Source: Anisus vortex (lineage: Eukaryota; Mollusca; Gastropoda; Planorbidae). Taken from it: a stretch of DNA of 64,000 bases. The stretch is taken from the NCBI GenBank assembly GCA_949126835.1, contig OX421500.1, forward strand, positions 17,180,181 through 17,244,180, written 5' to 3'. Positions within the stretch are counted from its first letter, which is position 1. Every line of letters starts with the position of its first letter. Below are positions 24,037 to 33,704 of this stretch, piece by piece. The notes under the pieces are model-generated. The model was given only the letters and a program-made list of their open reading frames with translations, made no database searches and had not been told where the DNA came from. The translations under genes and the position numbers were made by a program.

Positions 24037-24984
24037 CTAAAATCATATTAAAAATATATGTAGCTTATGAATTAAAAAAAAAGAGACATATGTTTTACAA
24101 ATGTCAAAATTAAAATGTAAAAGTTTGTTCTTACAAATATCTTTGGCTTTATAATTTTTGGACTTAAAAACAAATAGTTCATAAATCTAAAAATATTGTT
24201 GTCAACTAAAGAAGTGGTTTTAGTAATTATCTTTCATTGAATTGCTATTTCAAAAAACAATACTTAGATTTTATTTTGTTTCTTCGGTGCTGTTGTTTTT
24301 GTTTTGCCAAATAAAGGTAATTTGTTCGAAAATAAAGCTTTTCATTTCTTTCTTATGATTACATAATAATATCTTGTTTTAGCTAAGCACGTTGAAACTT
24401 TTAATAAATGTTGTTATTGCTAAGTTTTCTGTTATTTCATTGTTTTCAAATGTTTTATGTTAAAAAAGAGGAATTAGTGCTATTTCCTTAGAGTAGAGTG
24501 ACCAGAGATTAGAGTCAGTGTACTTTAGGTACAGGAGTAAGTAGTGCATCATGTGTTTCAAATAATCAGGACATAAAGACATGAGCACAAGTCACTTTTA
24601 AATTTGTGAATTATTTGATCATATATTTTCCAATGTCTGATGCAAATGGTCTTAAATATTTTGACTGGCAAAGTAACAACCAGCAGATCAGGGACATTTT
24701 GGACCAAGCCTAAACAAATTAAGTTATTGTTAAATGATAATTAATATATTTTATATGGAATAAAAAGGTATAATGTTAAATCATGTTTAAATAGTATAGC
24801 CGATTTACAGCATAGTTTTTACTTTAAACAGTTTCATCATCCATATAAAATGGTAATTGGATATCCCAAGGCAACCAATATCAACCATACATTGCTCCTC
24901 ACTCCAGCTCTAACCTAGTTATGTTCACACACTACGTATCGATACAGAAACACTTAACTTTATTTTCCGTAAGACTCACATACT

Positions 24985-24987
<3 letters not shown>

Positions 24988-25036
<49 letters not shown>

Positions 25037-25062
25037 TTATCTATCTATCTATATTTTTATTT
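24988..25062. repeat. CT / TATC microsatellite in last intron of copy B
   Basis: A long CT run followed by TATC units, the reverse complement of the GATA/GA tract in the copy A intron (2170-2312). Confidence 0.9.
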
Positions 25063-25241
25063 TACTTTCTCGTCTCCAACATTTTTAATGTACTTATCAC
25101 GTGAATTTTAAAATAATAGCACATTGTTTTTAGTACTTTTCAGTTATAGAAGAAAATATAACTTGTTTTTCCAAATAAGGTTATGTGTATTGTTTTTAAC
25201 AAAATATGAAAAAAAAGCTAAATATACAAAAATAAACTTAC

Positions 25242-25317
25242 AGTTATTTCAAGTTCCTCTGTGTATGTATTTACATACATGGATTCGTAGAAAATATTTA
25301 CAGAAACAAAATTCTCT
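25242..25317 (-). CDS. DEG/ENaC copy B exon (pre-TM2 strand)
   Basis: Encodes ENFVSVNIFYESMYV and ten further residues, identical to the copy A exon. Acceptor GGGTTTCTACAG|A; the first base completes the Arg codon begun at 29747. Donor ACT|GTAAGT, phase 0. Confidence 0.87.
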
Positions 25318-25689
25318 CTGTAGAAACCCAAATATATAAATGTATTGTTCAATTAAAAACCAAGTATGCTCATTAAATAGTATAAACCATTAAGATTACG
25401 GATATAATTATATTTTGTTTTAAACAAAAGCTTTTTAGACCTATAGAAACTATATTATATTTAATATAGATGCTTGACAATTGTATATTAAAAGAGGAGA
25501 GAACTTGGGTCGGATCTGTTCAATGGAAGTTTAAGTTAGAGTATAGTAACGAGGATATCATTGAGTTGTTATTTTTGTATTACTACTAAGTATTAAGGGT
25601 AGTTCAAGGTCGTATTTTTAAAGATTAAAATGTGATAATTATCTGTCGGAGATATTTAGTTAACATAATGTTGAGTACAAGTTAGGTTG

Positions 25690-26360
25690 ATAAGGACATT
25701 TCTATTTCTATTTCTAATTTATATTAATGACCTACCGAATGGCATCAACACGGGAAGACAAGTAAGATTATTTGCTGATGATTGTGTAATTTACAGAATA
25801 ATATAGACAGGAAAAAATAGTGTACTTTTACAAAAAGACCTAGATGAACTACACCAATGGGAATCCATTTAAAGTATATCTTTTTACTCAGAAATATGTC
25901 AACTGATAAGAGTATCCAAGAAAGAAATAAACAAATAATAACAAACTACTTCATTCATGGTAAAGGATTAACTCAAACTAACAAGGCAAAGTACTATGGA
26001 GTAATAATAAATGATAATTTATATTGGAATTCTCATATTGATGAAGTAATCTAAAACAATTAAACAAAGCATTATAATTCATAAAAATGTTTTTTTTTAC
26101 AAATGTAATAAGAACATAAAAATAAAATGCTATCTCACATAAGTTAGGCCTATACTAGAATATGCATCATCTGTATGGGATCCAACAAATTAAGAAAACA
26201 TAAAAAAAATTAGAGAAAGAGCTCAAGGTTCATAACTAATGAATATTCCCAAATAACAAGAGAAATACAATTAGTCAAATCACTAAACTCAGAAACATTA
26301 GCGGAGACGGAACGGCAAAGCGTGAAGTAGTAATAGCACAAAAGGCATTAATCTCTTGAC
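25690..26360 (+). pseudogene. LINE reverse transcriptase remnant
   Basis: The reading is broken into pieces: FLIYINDLPNGI, VRLFADDCVIYR (the catalytic A-DD motif), QKDLDELHQWE, then KYYGVIINDNLYWNSHID and VRPILEYASSVWDP. There are several stops and frame changes. This is the 3' half of a CR1/Rex-like LINE polymerase. It begins at the same 'YINDLP' motif where the 5' half at 55880-56800 ends. Confidence 0.7.
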
Positions 26361-26399
26361 TATTTTTTTTAAACGGCAAAAATGTAACCTAACGTCTCT

Positions 26400-27340
26400 A
26401 TACTTTGAGTATTACTTATAGCCTACTCACTTTTGATGTTAAAAACGAATTCATCATAACTAATCTTGTATGTTTCTAAAGGACTAAAACTGGCCGTTGA
26501 GGTTGAAATGAATTGTCAAACACCAGCCAAAGCATGCTTTTTTGTTTACTAATTAAAAATAAAACCGGAAGTTCGTGATCTCTTACATTTGAAAAGGTCA
26601 CCCCTCATTAAGACTTGACAATTGCATCATTTTTGCAATGCTCAGATAAACATAAAGACAAAAAGACTTTGCTTAAAGCTTATGCGACAACACATTATTA
26701 CAAACATTATTTATAATTAAATTTAAATTATGAGGTCTTGTTAAAGAGGTTGTAATAAATAACTAGTAATATTAATTATTTGTGTTTAACTTTTTTACTA
26801 GTAGAAAAAAAACAACTTGTTTAATAAAACTACTCTTCAGACGATGCCAAGTAAAATAATTTATTAACTAACTTAATATAATTATTATAGTATATTAATT
26901 AATTATTGTTTTTATTATATTATAATAAATAATATATTATAATAAAAATAGAAAAGACAATTACACTCACTTGAATCCTACAACAGAATAAAAAAAACAA
27001 TTTAGTAAGGTGAACACAATAAATACAACACATCCATAGATTTCAGAATAGAAGCTCTATAAAAGAATAGACAGACTACATCGATATAAGAAAACTTCCC
27101 TCCTATAGAGATAATTCCAAATATTTATGCTATTTTTATGGAGCATTCTCAAATCCCTACTCTTAAAAATAAAATAAGAAAAATTGTCAACATAGTGTTC
27201 TCCTAGCTTCTAGGCCAAGTGAATTTTCTCTTGCATCATCGAGAAAACTAAAACTAAACTAATGACGCGACAGTGGCAGAGTTCAACGGGAGGTCAGGGG
27301 AAATAACTTACTTAAACATACATAACAACATGCATATAAG
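26400..27340. other. Intron of copy B, nothing recognised
   Basis: AT-rich DNA within the 29746-25318 intron. No splice-bordered open segment and no family match was found. The part at 27240-27340 is more GC-rich and may be the edge of a repeat. Confidence 0.35.
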
Positions 27341-27346
27341 TACTCT

Positions 27347-27613
27347 TTATTCAAGAGTGGCATTCGGGCATGGAACGGATTGCCTAGTTTGCATGGTTTG
27401 TTCGGGCAAGCCATTCCTTGTTATTACAACGGAGTAAGTATATTTTTTGTTCTTCTGTTTATCAAAGCACTGAAAGAGATTATTATTGTGTTGTATTTCT
27501 AAGCTAGAATTTGTTGCCCTATGTATTATTACCTCTTTACTCTTTGCCCTACTCTGGTCTTGTGCTTCTAGATTTAGTAATTTAATATTGATTTTACTAT
27601 TGTTAGATGTCAA
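27347..27613 (-). other. Unidentified open segment, possible repeat
   Basis: An 88-codon minus-strand open segment includes TRNGLPEQTMQTRQSVPCPN, a phrase reminiscent of the ends of LINE-encoded proteins. No domain is recognised. It lies in the intron of copy B and is not needed by the exon chain. Probably part of a decayed retroelement. Confidence 0.3.
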
Positions 27614-28139
27614 TATTTAATAGTAATAAACTGTGTAGCTATTTCTTGTTTTGTTTTAGAACGTTCTTTAAATGACAGGCTCTATACGGAAGATGCCAAT
27701 TTTAATAAATGTCAAACTAAATTTAATGCTAATTAAAATTTTAGTGTATGTTTTTATTACATTTAAAAAGGATCTTTTTTTGTTTAAATGTAATATATTT
27801 TTATATTAATATATGAATATATTTTTAATTACTTCCTCACTTTGTAGATTTACTGATAATAATTAATTTTAATGTATTATTATTTGTAATTGGTGAAAAA
27901 AGAAGGGTATAATTATGTAACAGAATGATCTAAAAGTTCGAAATATCAATTAATAAAAAGTTGCATTTTTAAGATTTGTTTGCACCATTCGCGTCTTGTG
28001 TTACCTTCCCAATTATTTGCAGCTTTGTCATCACCATCGGACCGTTGAACGTTGTGGTCGTTGATGAGAGCGACTTGACACCTCAGCAGTCTATATTTTC
28101 GCCTATATTGAGCGGCGGTCACTAATTTAGCCACTTGCA

Positions 28140-29340
28140 GCTTTGTACAATTCTTTATATTGTCGAAGAAGATGATGATCCAGAATTATATCCACGATGT
28201 TCGGTAACTAGTGCCATGAGTTTTACAAATTTCCAATCTCTATCACGTCCACCTTCTGCAATTCCTTGCGCCGCTTTATTGTTGCCATTACGTTTTATTG
28301 GAAGCCAGCAATTTTCTAGGACGATATTAAACAAGACTTGCGATAGAATGCAACCATGACGGATGCCTATGGACATCATGAATAATTCCCATATACAACC
28401 ATTGAGTCTAAATGCACTGCTCGCCTCATTATACAATGATTTGATCGCATGTACTAGTCCTTGTTCAATGTTGTAGCTTTTTATCACTTGCCAAATTCAT
28501 TCGTACCAAAAACGATCAAAGGTTTTCTTGAAGTCAATGTAATTATGATGTAGTTCGCGTTGGTGTTGTAGGTGTTTTTCTATGAGCTGGCGATATTTGA
28601 AAACCTGCTAAATTGTGCTTCTGCTTGGTCTGAGACCTGCTTATTTCCATGCCAGTGATACCCCAGCCACAGTCTATTAAGGATAACTTTTAGCATTACC
28701 TTGCGGGGGGTAAAGGACTGATGAGGCTGATTGTCCTTTAATTCTGGCATTGTTTTATATTGCTTTTCTTGGGCAATTCGTCTTATTATGAGTGACTGGA
28801 TCCATTCCATGGGCCATTTTTTTATTTCCCCATATCTTCTGGCAGACTGTTGAAAGTGTTTTCGTTACCGCTACACCCTCATATTTCAACAGTTCAGCAG
28901 GAATTTTGTCCAATCCTAGGAGACGTATCTACCATAAACTTCGTACTGCTTCTTTGACCTCGCACAGTAGCACTGGTAATTCATCCAACACTGTTTCCGG
29001 TTTGTTCTGTTTTATACTGGTATCAGGCTCGATCTTGTGAATATACAGGTCAGTGCAGTATTCTGTTCAAGTACTGCTGTGTTTTCAGTAAGGAGCTGAC
29101 CATTGCTTGCCTCGAGTACTGAAGCTGGCATCTGCTGTGTTTGTTTTTGTGAGGTTACTTAATGTATTTTATGATTTCTTACTATTACCGGCTGCTATAC
29201 TATTCACCACTATGCGTTACTGATTATTGATCCAGTCTTTTTAAACCTTTTTTAAAATTTGTTGCTTAATCATTGTATTTATTAGCCTGTACTTTTCTGC
29301 CGATGATTGGACTGTATCTCCTTCTTAGGGTATCTTCTTT
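28140..29340 (-). pseudogene. RTE/L1-like LINE reverse transcriptase remnant
   Basis: Minus-strand translation includes EQGLVHAIKSLYNEASSAFR, a GIRHGCILSQVLFNI motif (family: GVRQGCxLSPxLFNI), and farther upstream the N-terminal finger region with SFTPRKVMLKVILNRL (about 28710). Stops and frame changes are frequent. It lacks the YADD part. Another LINE insertion into the copy B intron. Confidence 0.7.
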
Positions 29341-29746
29341 CATCGCATATATTAAGTATATTGATAGTAACCCATGGAAGTGATATTGGAGCTTTGTACC
29401 ACTATTTAAAAAAACAACTTTCTAAAAATGTAGATTTAACCTTTAGAATGTCTTTTTTCATTAAAACATTAAACTATGAAACGTATAATAATATAACTAA
29501 AGATTACGATAAATATGTTGTTCTATGGACCATATGGATAATGGATGGTATCTACACACAATATATTTAATAGTTTTAGCATTATTTTACGCTTTTTGGG
29601 TCTGGGCTCTACTATTATCTAGATTAGTACTAGAAAAGTAACGTTTTCTTATAGTATCAACAACTATCCAATCCTTACACACATAAACACTTTTACACAT
29701 ACACATTTAATATCACATAAAAAAAACTGAAAACAAAATTGTTTAC

Positions 29747-29835
29747 CTCAGTTTTTGTTCAGGCAATAAATTCATTTCGTCACATTTTTTTCTGGGCCAA
29801 GATTTTTCTCGGCAAATGTATTCAACAATAACGTT
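29747..29835 (-). CDS. DEG/ENaC copy B exon, isolated between LINE and LTR element
   Basis: An 89-bp exon with acceptor TATTATTCTTTCATAG and donor AG|GTAAAC. It encodes NVIVEYICREKSWPRKKCDE and nine more residues plus two bases. It starts in phase 0, as the upstream exon (51909) ends, and ends in phase 2, as the next exon (25317) needs; the split codon becomes Arg. It fills the stretch between the SQWP motif and the pre-TM2 strand. The two Cys are plausible for the extracellular domain. It is only about 430 bp from the young LTR element. Confidence 0.82.
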
Positions 29836-29944
29836 CTATGAAAGAATAATAAACACAAGAATAAAAATCAAAATAAAAAAGATATAATATTTAAGATATG
29901 GTGTATAATATGGGGAAACATACAATAAATCAGAATATACCCAA

Positions 29945-30185
29945 ATTGATCCATCAAGTGGCGAAGAAGCGTTCAGCAGTTTCTGGGGCCACGGCATTCT
30001 AGGTGATTGTGTGGCCAGTATTATGCTCAGCCGATTTTACTTTACCTTAACTAAAGCCAGGTACCTTTTAGAGTTTGGCAGACTCAGAGATACCCTGCAG
30101 TGAAAAAATATTACAATCCTCCACCAGGATTCGAAACCAGTACACTCGAAACTCTAGTCAAACGCGCTGCCGCACGATATTAATG
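29945..30185 (-). repeat. tRNA-derived SINE (second family)
   Basis: Read on the minus strand: ATCGTGCGGCAGCGCGTTTG, then CTGGTTTCGAATCCTGGTGG (B-box like), then a non-tRNA body ending near 29945. It differs from the SINE family at 20097-20314. Boundaries are approximate. Confidence 0.5.
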
Positions 30186-30232
30186 GTTAAATCTAAATGT
30201 CGAAAAATATAATTGTTCAATGGAATTTAACA

Positions 30233-30264
<32 letters not shown>

Positions 30265-30265
<1 letters not shown>

Positions 30266-31473
30266 GTCAAGTACAATTAAAATCATGGGAACGCTAACAA
30301 AATTATAATAATATCTTGCTAATACTGAGCTTGGTCCCACGACACAGCAACTCTAGCACAAACAACAGAATCGAGGTAGAGAGAGTCTAACAGGAAGATG
30401 TATACCTAGGGGCGGGTAACTATAGACGGATAGGGCGCTAAAGGGACAAAGGGGGAATCAAGGTTGGCCAAGACACGGGCATAAATTTTTAGATGGAATG
30501 TGGAAACTGACAGGCTAGGAAATTGGGGGAGTCGAGACGACTATTTAACTTAGGGAGACTGACTTTGCGGCACAGAACTTTTGCTAAGAGGCTTGATGTT
30601 TGTATCTTGCTCAAGCTAATTTATCTGTCCGTAGACGAGACTTTGCCAGACCACCGAATAAAGAGGACACTGGACAGTTAATTTCTGACACGGGTAAGTT
30701 GGGTTTTACATCAATACTTTCCATTAGACAAGTTACATATAAATAGGACTGTACTTAGTACTTTATTGACTACTATTTAGGTGACGGCCAGTGTGTAGTG
30801 AAGGAAACGAGTAAGAGAGAGACGAGAGGACGACCACGATATTGACTGACTAATGGCAGCAGTTAGTTGCGCCACTAATACGTCGGAGTGGGTTGTCCGT
30901 GTCGTGCCATAGTGGACGTCGGAGGGACCAAGCAGGTGAAACGAAGGGAAGTCTTAACAGTTGAACTAAGGCGGGACAGACCCTATGCTATTGTTATACG
31001 AGATACAAACTATGGATATGGATAGCAGATTTAATATTAATCACTTTCGTTATTAGATCTAATCTTCTTCTTATATTCATTCTCTATCAATTTTGTTAGC
31101 AGGCCATTTTATATTACGCATGAATGTTTATAAATTAATGTCACTCATACTTCTTTACTTATTTTTTTCATTAGTACTATATTGAAAGAATTTCTCTTAA
31201 TATACTAATTTTTTTTCTTATATATAAGCTTATCATTTTTATAATATTGGTTTTGATATTTGTTTGTTTGTTTTTCTTAAACTAAGATCAACATTAATAA
31301 AGTATAGTAAAGTAATCATTTTCTACATTTAAAAGATAGTCTCTGTCATTCTATTTTACGTTGTGCTACTTGTAGTAAATTGTTAGTGGTATTTAATATA
31401 ATTATCATTGTATTAAACTTAATTAGTTGAGCCGGGATTTCTTGCTTAATTATTCATAATTAAGTTCCTGACA
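30265..31473 (+). repeat. 5' LTR
   Basis: Begins TGTCAAGTAC and ends TTCCTGACA. A TATAAATA (30738-30745) is a candidate promoter box and AATAAA occurs at 30657. It differs from the 3' LTR at two bases (near 30795 and 30853). Confidence 0.95.
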
Positions 31474-31476
31474 TTG

Positions 31477-31494
31477 TGGGGGCCGTCCAAAGTA
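31477..31494 (+). promoter_or_regulatory. Candidate tRNA primer-binding site
   Basis: TGGGGGCCGTCCAAAGTA lies three bases inside the 5' LTR. The first seven bases match the tRNA-Pro-type site of other retroelements, but the rest does not, so the primer tRNA is not settled. Confidence 0.5.
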
Positions 31495-32084
31495 GGCTAT
31501 AACTATAAGCCTGTATATTTTATTATATTTTCTTTTCTTTAAATTGGTGGTATATGCCTGTTTTATTGCCTAAACAAATAATAACATTTACTGTTTGATT
31601 TTATTGTTTCATTTTTTTTTCTACTCTACGGATTGTTAAACTTTTTTTTTCTTTTGTTAACATTGTTTGGTTTTGTTTTAAAAGTTATCTTTTCAGTTCC
31701 ATACCACCATTTACAACTTCTGATCCAACTCTTTTCCTAGAGCGGTTTGTGTGTCACAAGTTCACCTGTCCTTTCTTTCGACTTCACTGGACGCTGGTAG
31801 TAATTACCTCCATACAGTTTCCGGATCCCACCCCTGCACATCACGTCGGACGGATAAGTCTGTTTTCCTCTCGTGAGTGTGTGTGTTGTGTGCTAGGAGT
31901 TGAGGGGTGAAGAGTTTCCCCGGTACGGGTTTAACGGGGTCACTTCAGGTTAAAGTATTTTTATTGTACGGCCGTCACGCCGTAGGGGTTTCCAATTACC
32001 ACACCGAAACACTGCTTTGTTTGTGACAGTGAGTGTTATCTCCGATTTGAGACAAAAACAGTATTCTGTCAGGAGCATACTTGT

Positions 32085-33086
32085 TTGTGTTTTCTTTCCT
32101 ACATAATGTCAACACACTATACGCCGCGAACGGTGGAACAGTTAAAAGCTGAGGCCACCAGATATGGGTTAAAAGGGAAAAAACTTACCCAGTATATAGA
32201 GGACCAAAGTAAAATATATTTAGATTCCCAAAAACGGTGTGCCCAACCAGACAAAAATAGTCAAAGCCACGAGCGAACAGACTATTCACAAACTAGCCAG
32301 TTACCGCCCGATGATTATCATAGAAAGGGCCCTCAGCTAGACAAAAATTTTAAACGCCTGGAAGAAGGTGAGGACCTTGACTATTTCTTTCTCCTTTTTG
32401 AAACGACTGCGATAAAAGACAGACTGCCACGCACAACATGGCCTCTTCATTTAGCTCATAAGTTGACAGACAAATTGAAGAATTACATGATACTACACGA
32501 CCTATTACACAGCGCTGACTATGACCGAGTTAAGGCAGAACTACTTAGCTTTGCAGGATACTCTGACGAGACATACAGACATAGATGGGACACTACAGTA
32601 CCTAGAGGGGATGATTTTAGGGAATATGCTATGGTGCTAAAAAGGTCTTTGGAAAGTTGGGTCAAAACATCAAAAACGCCCCGCACATATGAGGGTCGTA
32701 TGGATCTACTGCTTAAGGGGCGGATATACAATGAAGTATCACCCAACCTTTTACGTGAACTTTTAATGAAACAACCACAGTCGCCAAACGAGGCACTCTC
32801 TATTATTGACAGCTATAAAATAGCATCTAAATGTGCCAATGTTAGCAAGGTACATAAACCCCTCCCATATGTAGCTGCAGCAACCGATGTGGCTGTAGGA
32901 GTTGTAGGCAATACTTTAACTTGCTTCCGTTGCGGGCAAGCGGGTCACTTTGCTAAAGAGTGTTTTCTGAAGCCGATGGCAAGTGGGGCTTTCCAAAAAG
33001 GCCATGATTTCCACTCCAACAAGCACAGGTCCCAACAAGTATACAATTCCAACAATACCTTAGACAAGAACACCCAACGAATGTGA
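32085..33086 (+). CDS. gag: Gag of the young LTR element
   Basis: A 333-codon frame; the second Met (32106, MSTHYTPRT) is the likelier start, since its context is better and the first seven residues look untranslated. The N-terminus resembles a SAP-like helix pair (TVEQLKAEATRYGLKGKKL). Residues about 100-260 are capsid-like, and a single CCHC zinc knuckle CFRCGQAGHFAKEC lies at residues 280-293. The product packages element RNA. The frame ends at TGA (33084-33086) followed by CTA; the next frame is in phase and carries protease, so readthrough could make Gag-Pol. Confidence 0.87.
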   Translation: MCFLSYIMSTHYTPRTVEQLKAEATRYGLKGKKLTQYIEDQSKIYLDSQKRCAQPDKNSQSHERTDYSQTSQLPPDDYHRKGPQLDKNFKRLEEGEDLDYFFLLFETTAIKDRLPRTTWPLHLAHKLTDKLKNYMILHDLLHSADYDRVKAELLSFAGYSDETYRHRWDTTVPRGDDFREYAMVLKRSLESWVKTSKTPRTYEGRMDLLLKGRIYNEVSPNLLRELLMKQPQSPNEALSIIDSYKIASKCANVSKVHKPLPYVAAATDVAVGVVGNTLTCFRCGQAGHFAKECFLKPMASGAFQKGHDFHSNKHRSQQVYNSNNTLDKNTQRM

Positions 33087-33188
33087 CTACCCTCGGTACA
33101 CAAGCTGAACACAGACCATCTACAGTGTATAAAATGTAGAGATGTTATTCGCCAGTCAGAGACATTATTTGCTTGTCAGTCACATACA

Positions 33189-33704
33189 ATGAGTTTATTA
33201 GAAAATAAAAAAGGGCATCATAGGTCCACGGGTACCTTAATAATTCATAAGGGTTTTGTGAATAATCGTGCAGTGTCGGTTCTGCGTGACACAGGTTGTA
33301 GTATAATCGGGCTTAGAAAGGACCTGGTCCAGCCGAAAGATATGTTGGAAGGGCATTATACATTGAAACTAATTGATGGCCAGACCAAAGAATATCCCTT
33401 AGCGCAAATCAATATAGATACCCCTTTTCTTAAAGGTAGTTATGTTGCAGCCCTGTTTGATGATCCCGTAGTGGAACTAATTATTGGCAATGTCGATGGG
33501 GCTAAAATGTACCACTCAGCAGGGGCGGTAACTAGAGCGATGCATCAACACGCTGATGCCGTACCCTACGAATCTTCTGAAAGTGTCTTGGGGAAAGGAG
33601 ATAAGGAGTTGCATAGTGAAGTGTTCTTACGAGAACAAAGGGCAGATGATACACTTAAAAGTCTGTGGGAAAAGGCTGATGTAGGAACAGTTCATGTCAT
33701 TTAA
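33189..33704 (+). CDS. pol: Pol, protease part
   Basis: A retropepsin-like aspartic protease with active-site motif LRDTGCS (Asp at 33288) and a later IIGNVDG segment that fits the conserved ILG/IIG strand. The frame is the same as gag upstream and integrase downstream. Open codons extend back from the Met at 33189 to just after the gag TGA, and a Cys-x-x-Cys (CIKC) lies there, so the true N-terminus is probably from readthrough and not this Met. A TAA at 33702-33704 ends the frame before integrase; 30 codons later the next frame's first Met occurs without any shift. Confidence 0.8.
   Translation: MSLLENKKGHHRSTGTLIIHKGFVNNRAVSVLRDTGCSIIGLRKDLVQPKDMLEGHYTLKLIDGQTKEYPLAQINIDTPFLKGSYVAALFDDPVVELIIGNVDGAKMYHSAGAVTRAMHQHADAVPYESSESVLGKGDKELHSEVFLREQRADDTLKSLWEKADVGTVHVI

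Larger units (their letters stand above)
20100..25350 (-). repeat. Inverted duplication, arm B
   Basis: Reverse-complement partner of 1800-9800, containing the last two coding exons of channel copy B and its 3' flank. It is shorter than arm A because it lacks the 1173-bp solo LTR and has a much smaller minisatellite. It ends on the left at the SINE (20097-20314), whose tail is also at the end of arm A. Confidence 0.8.
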
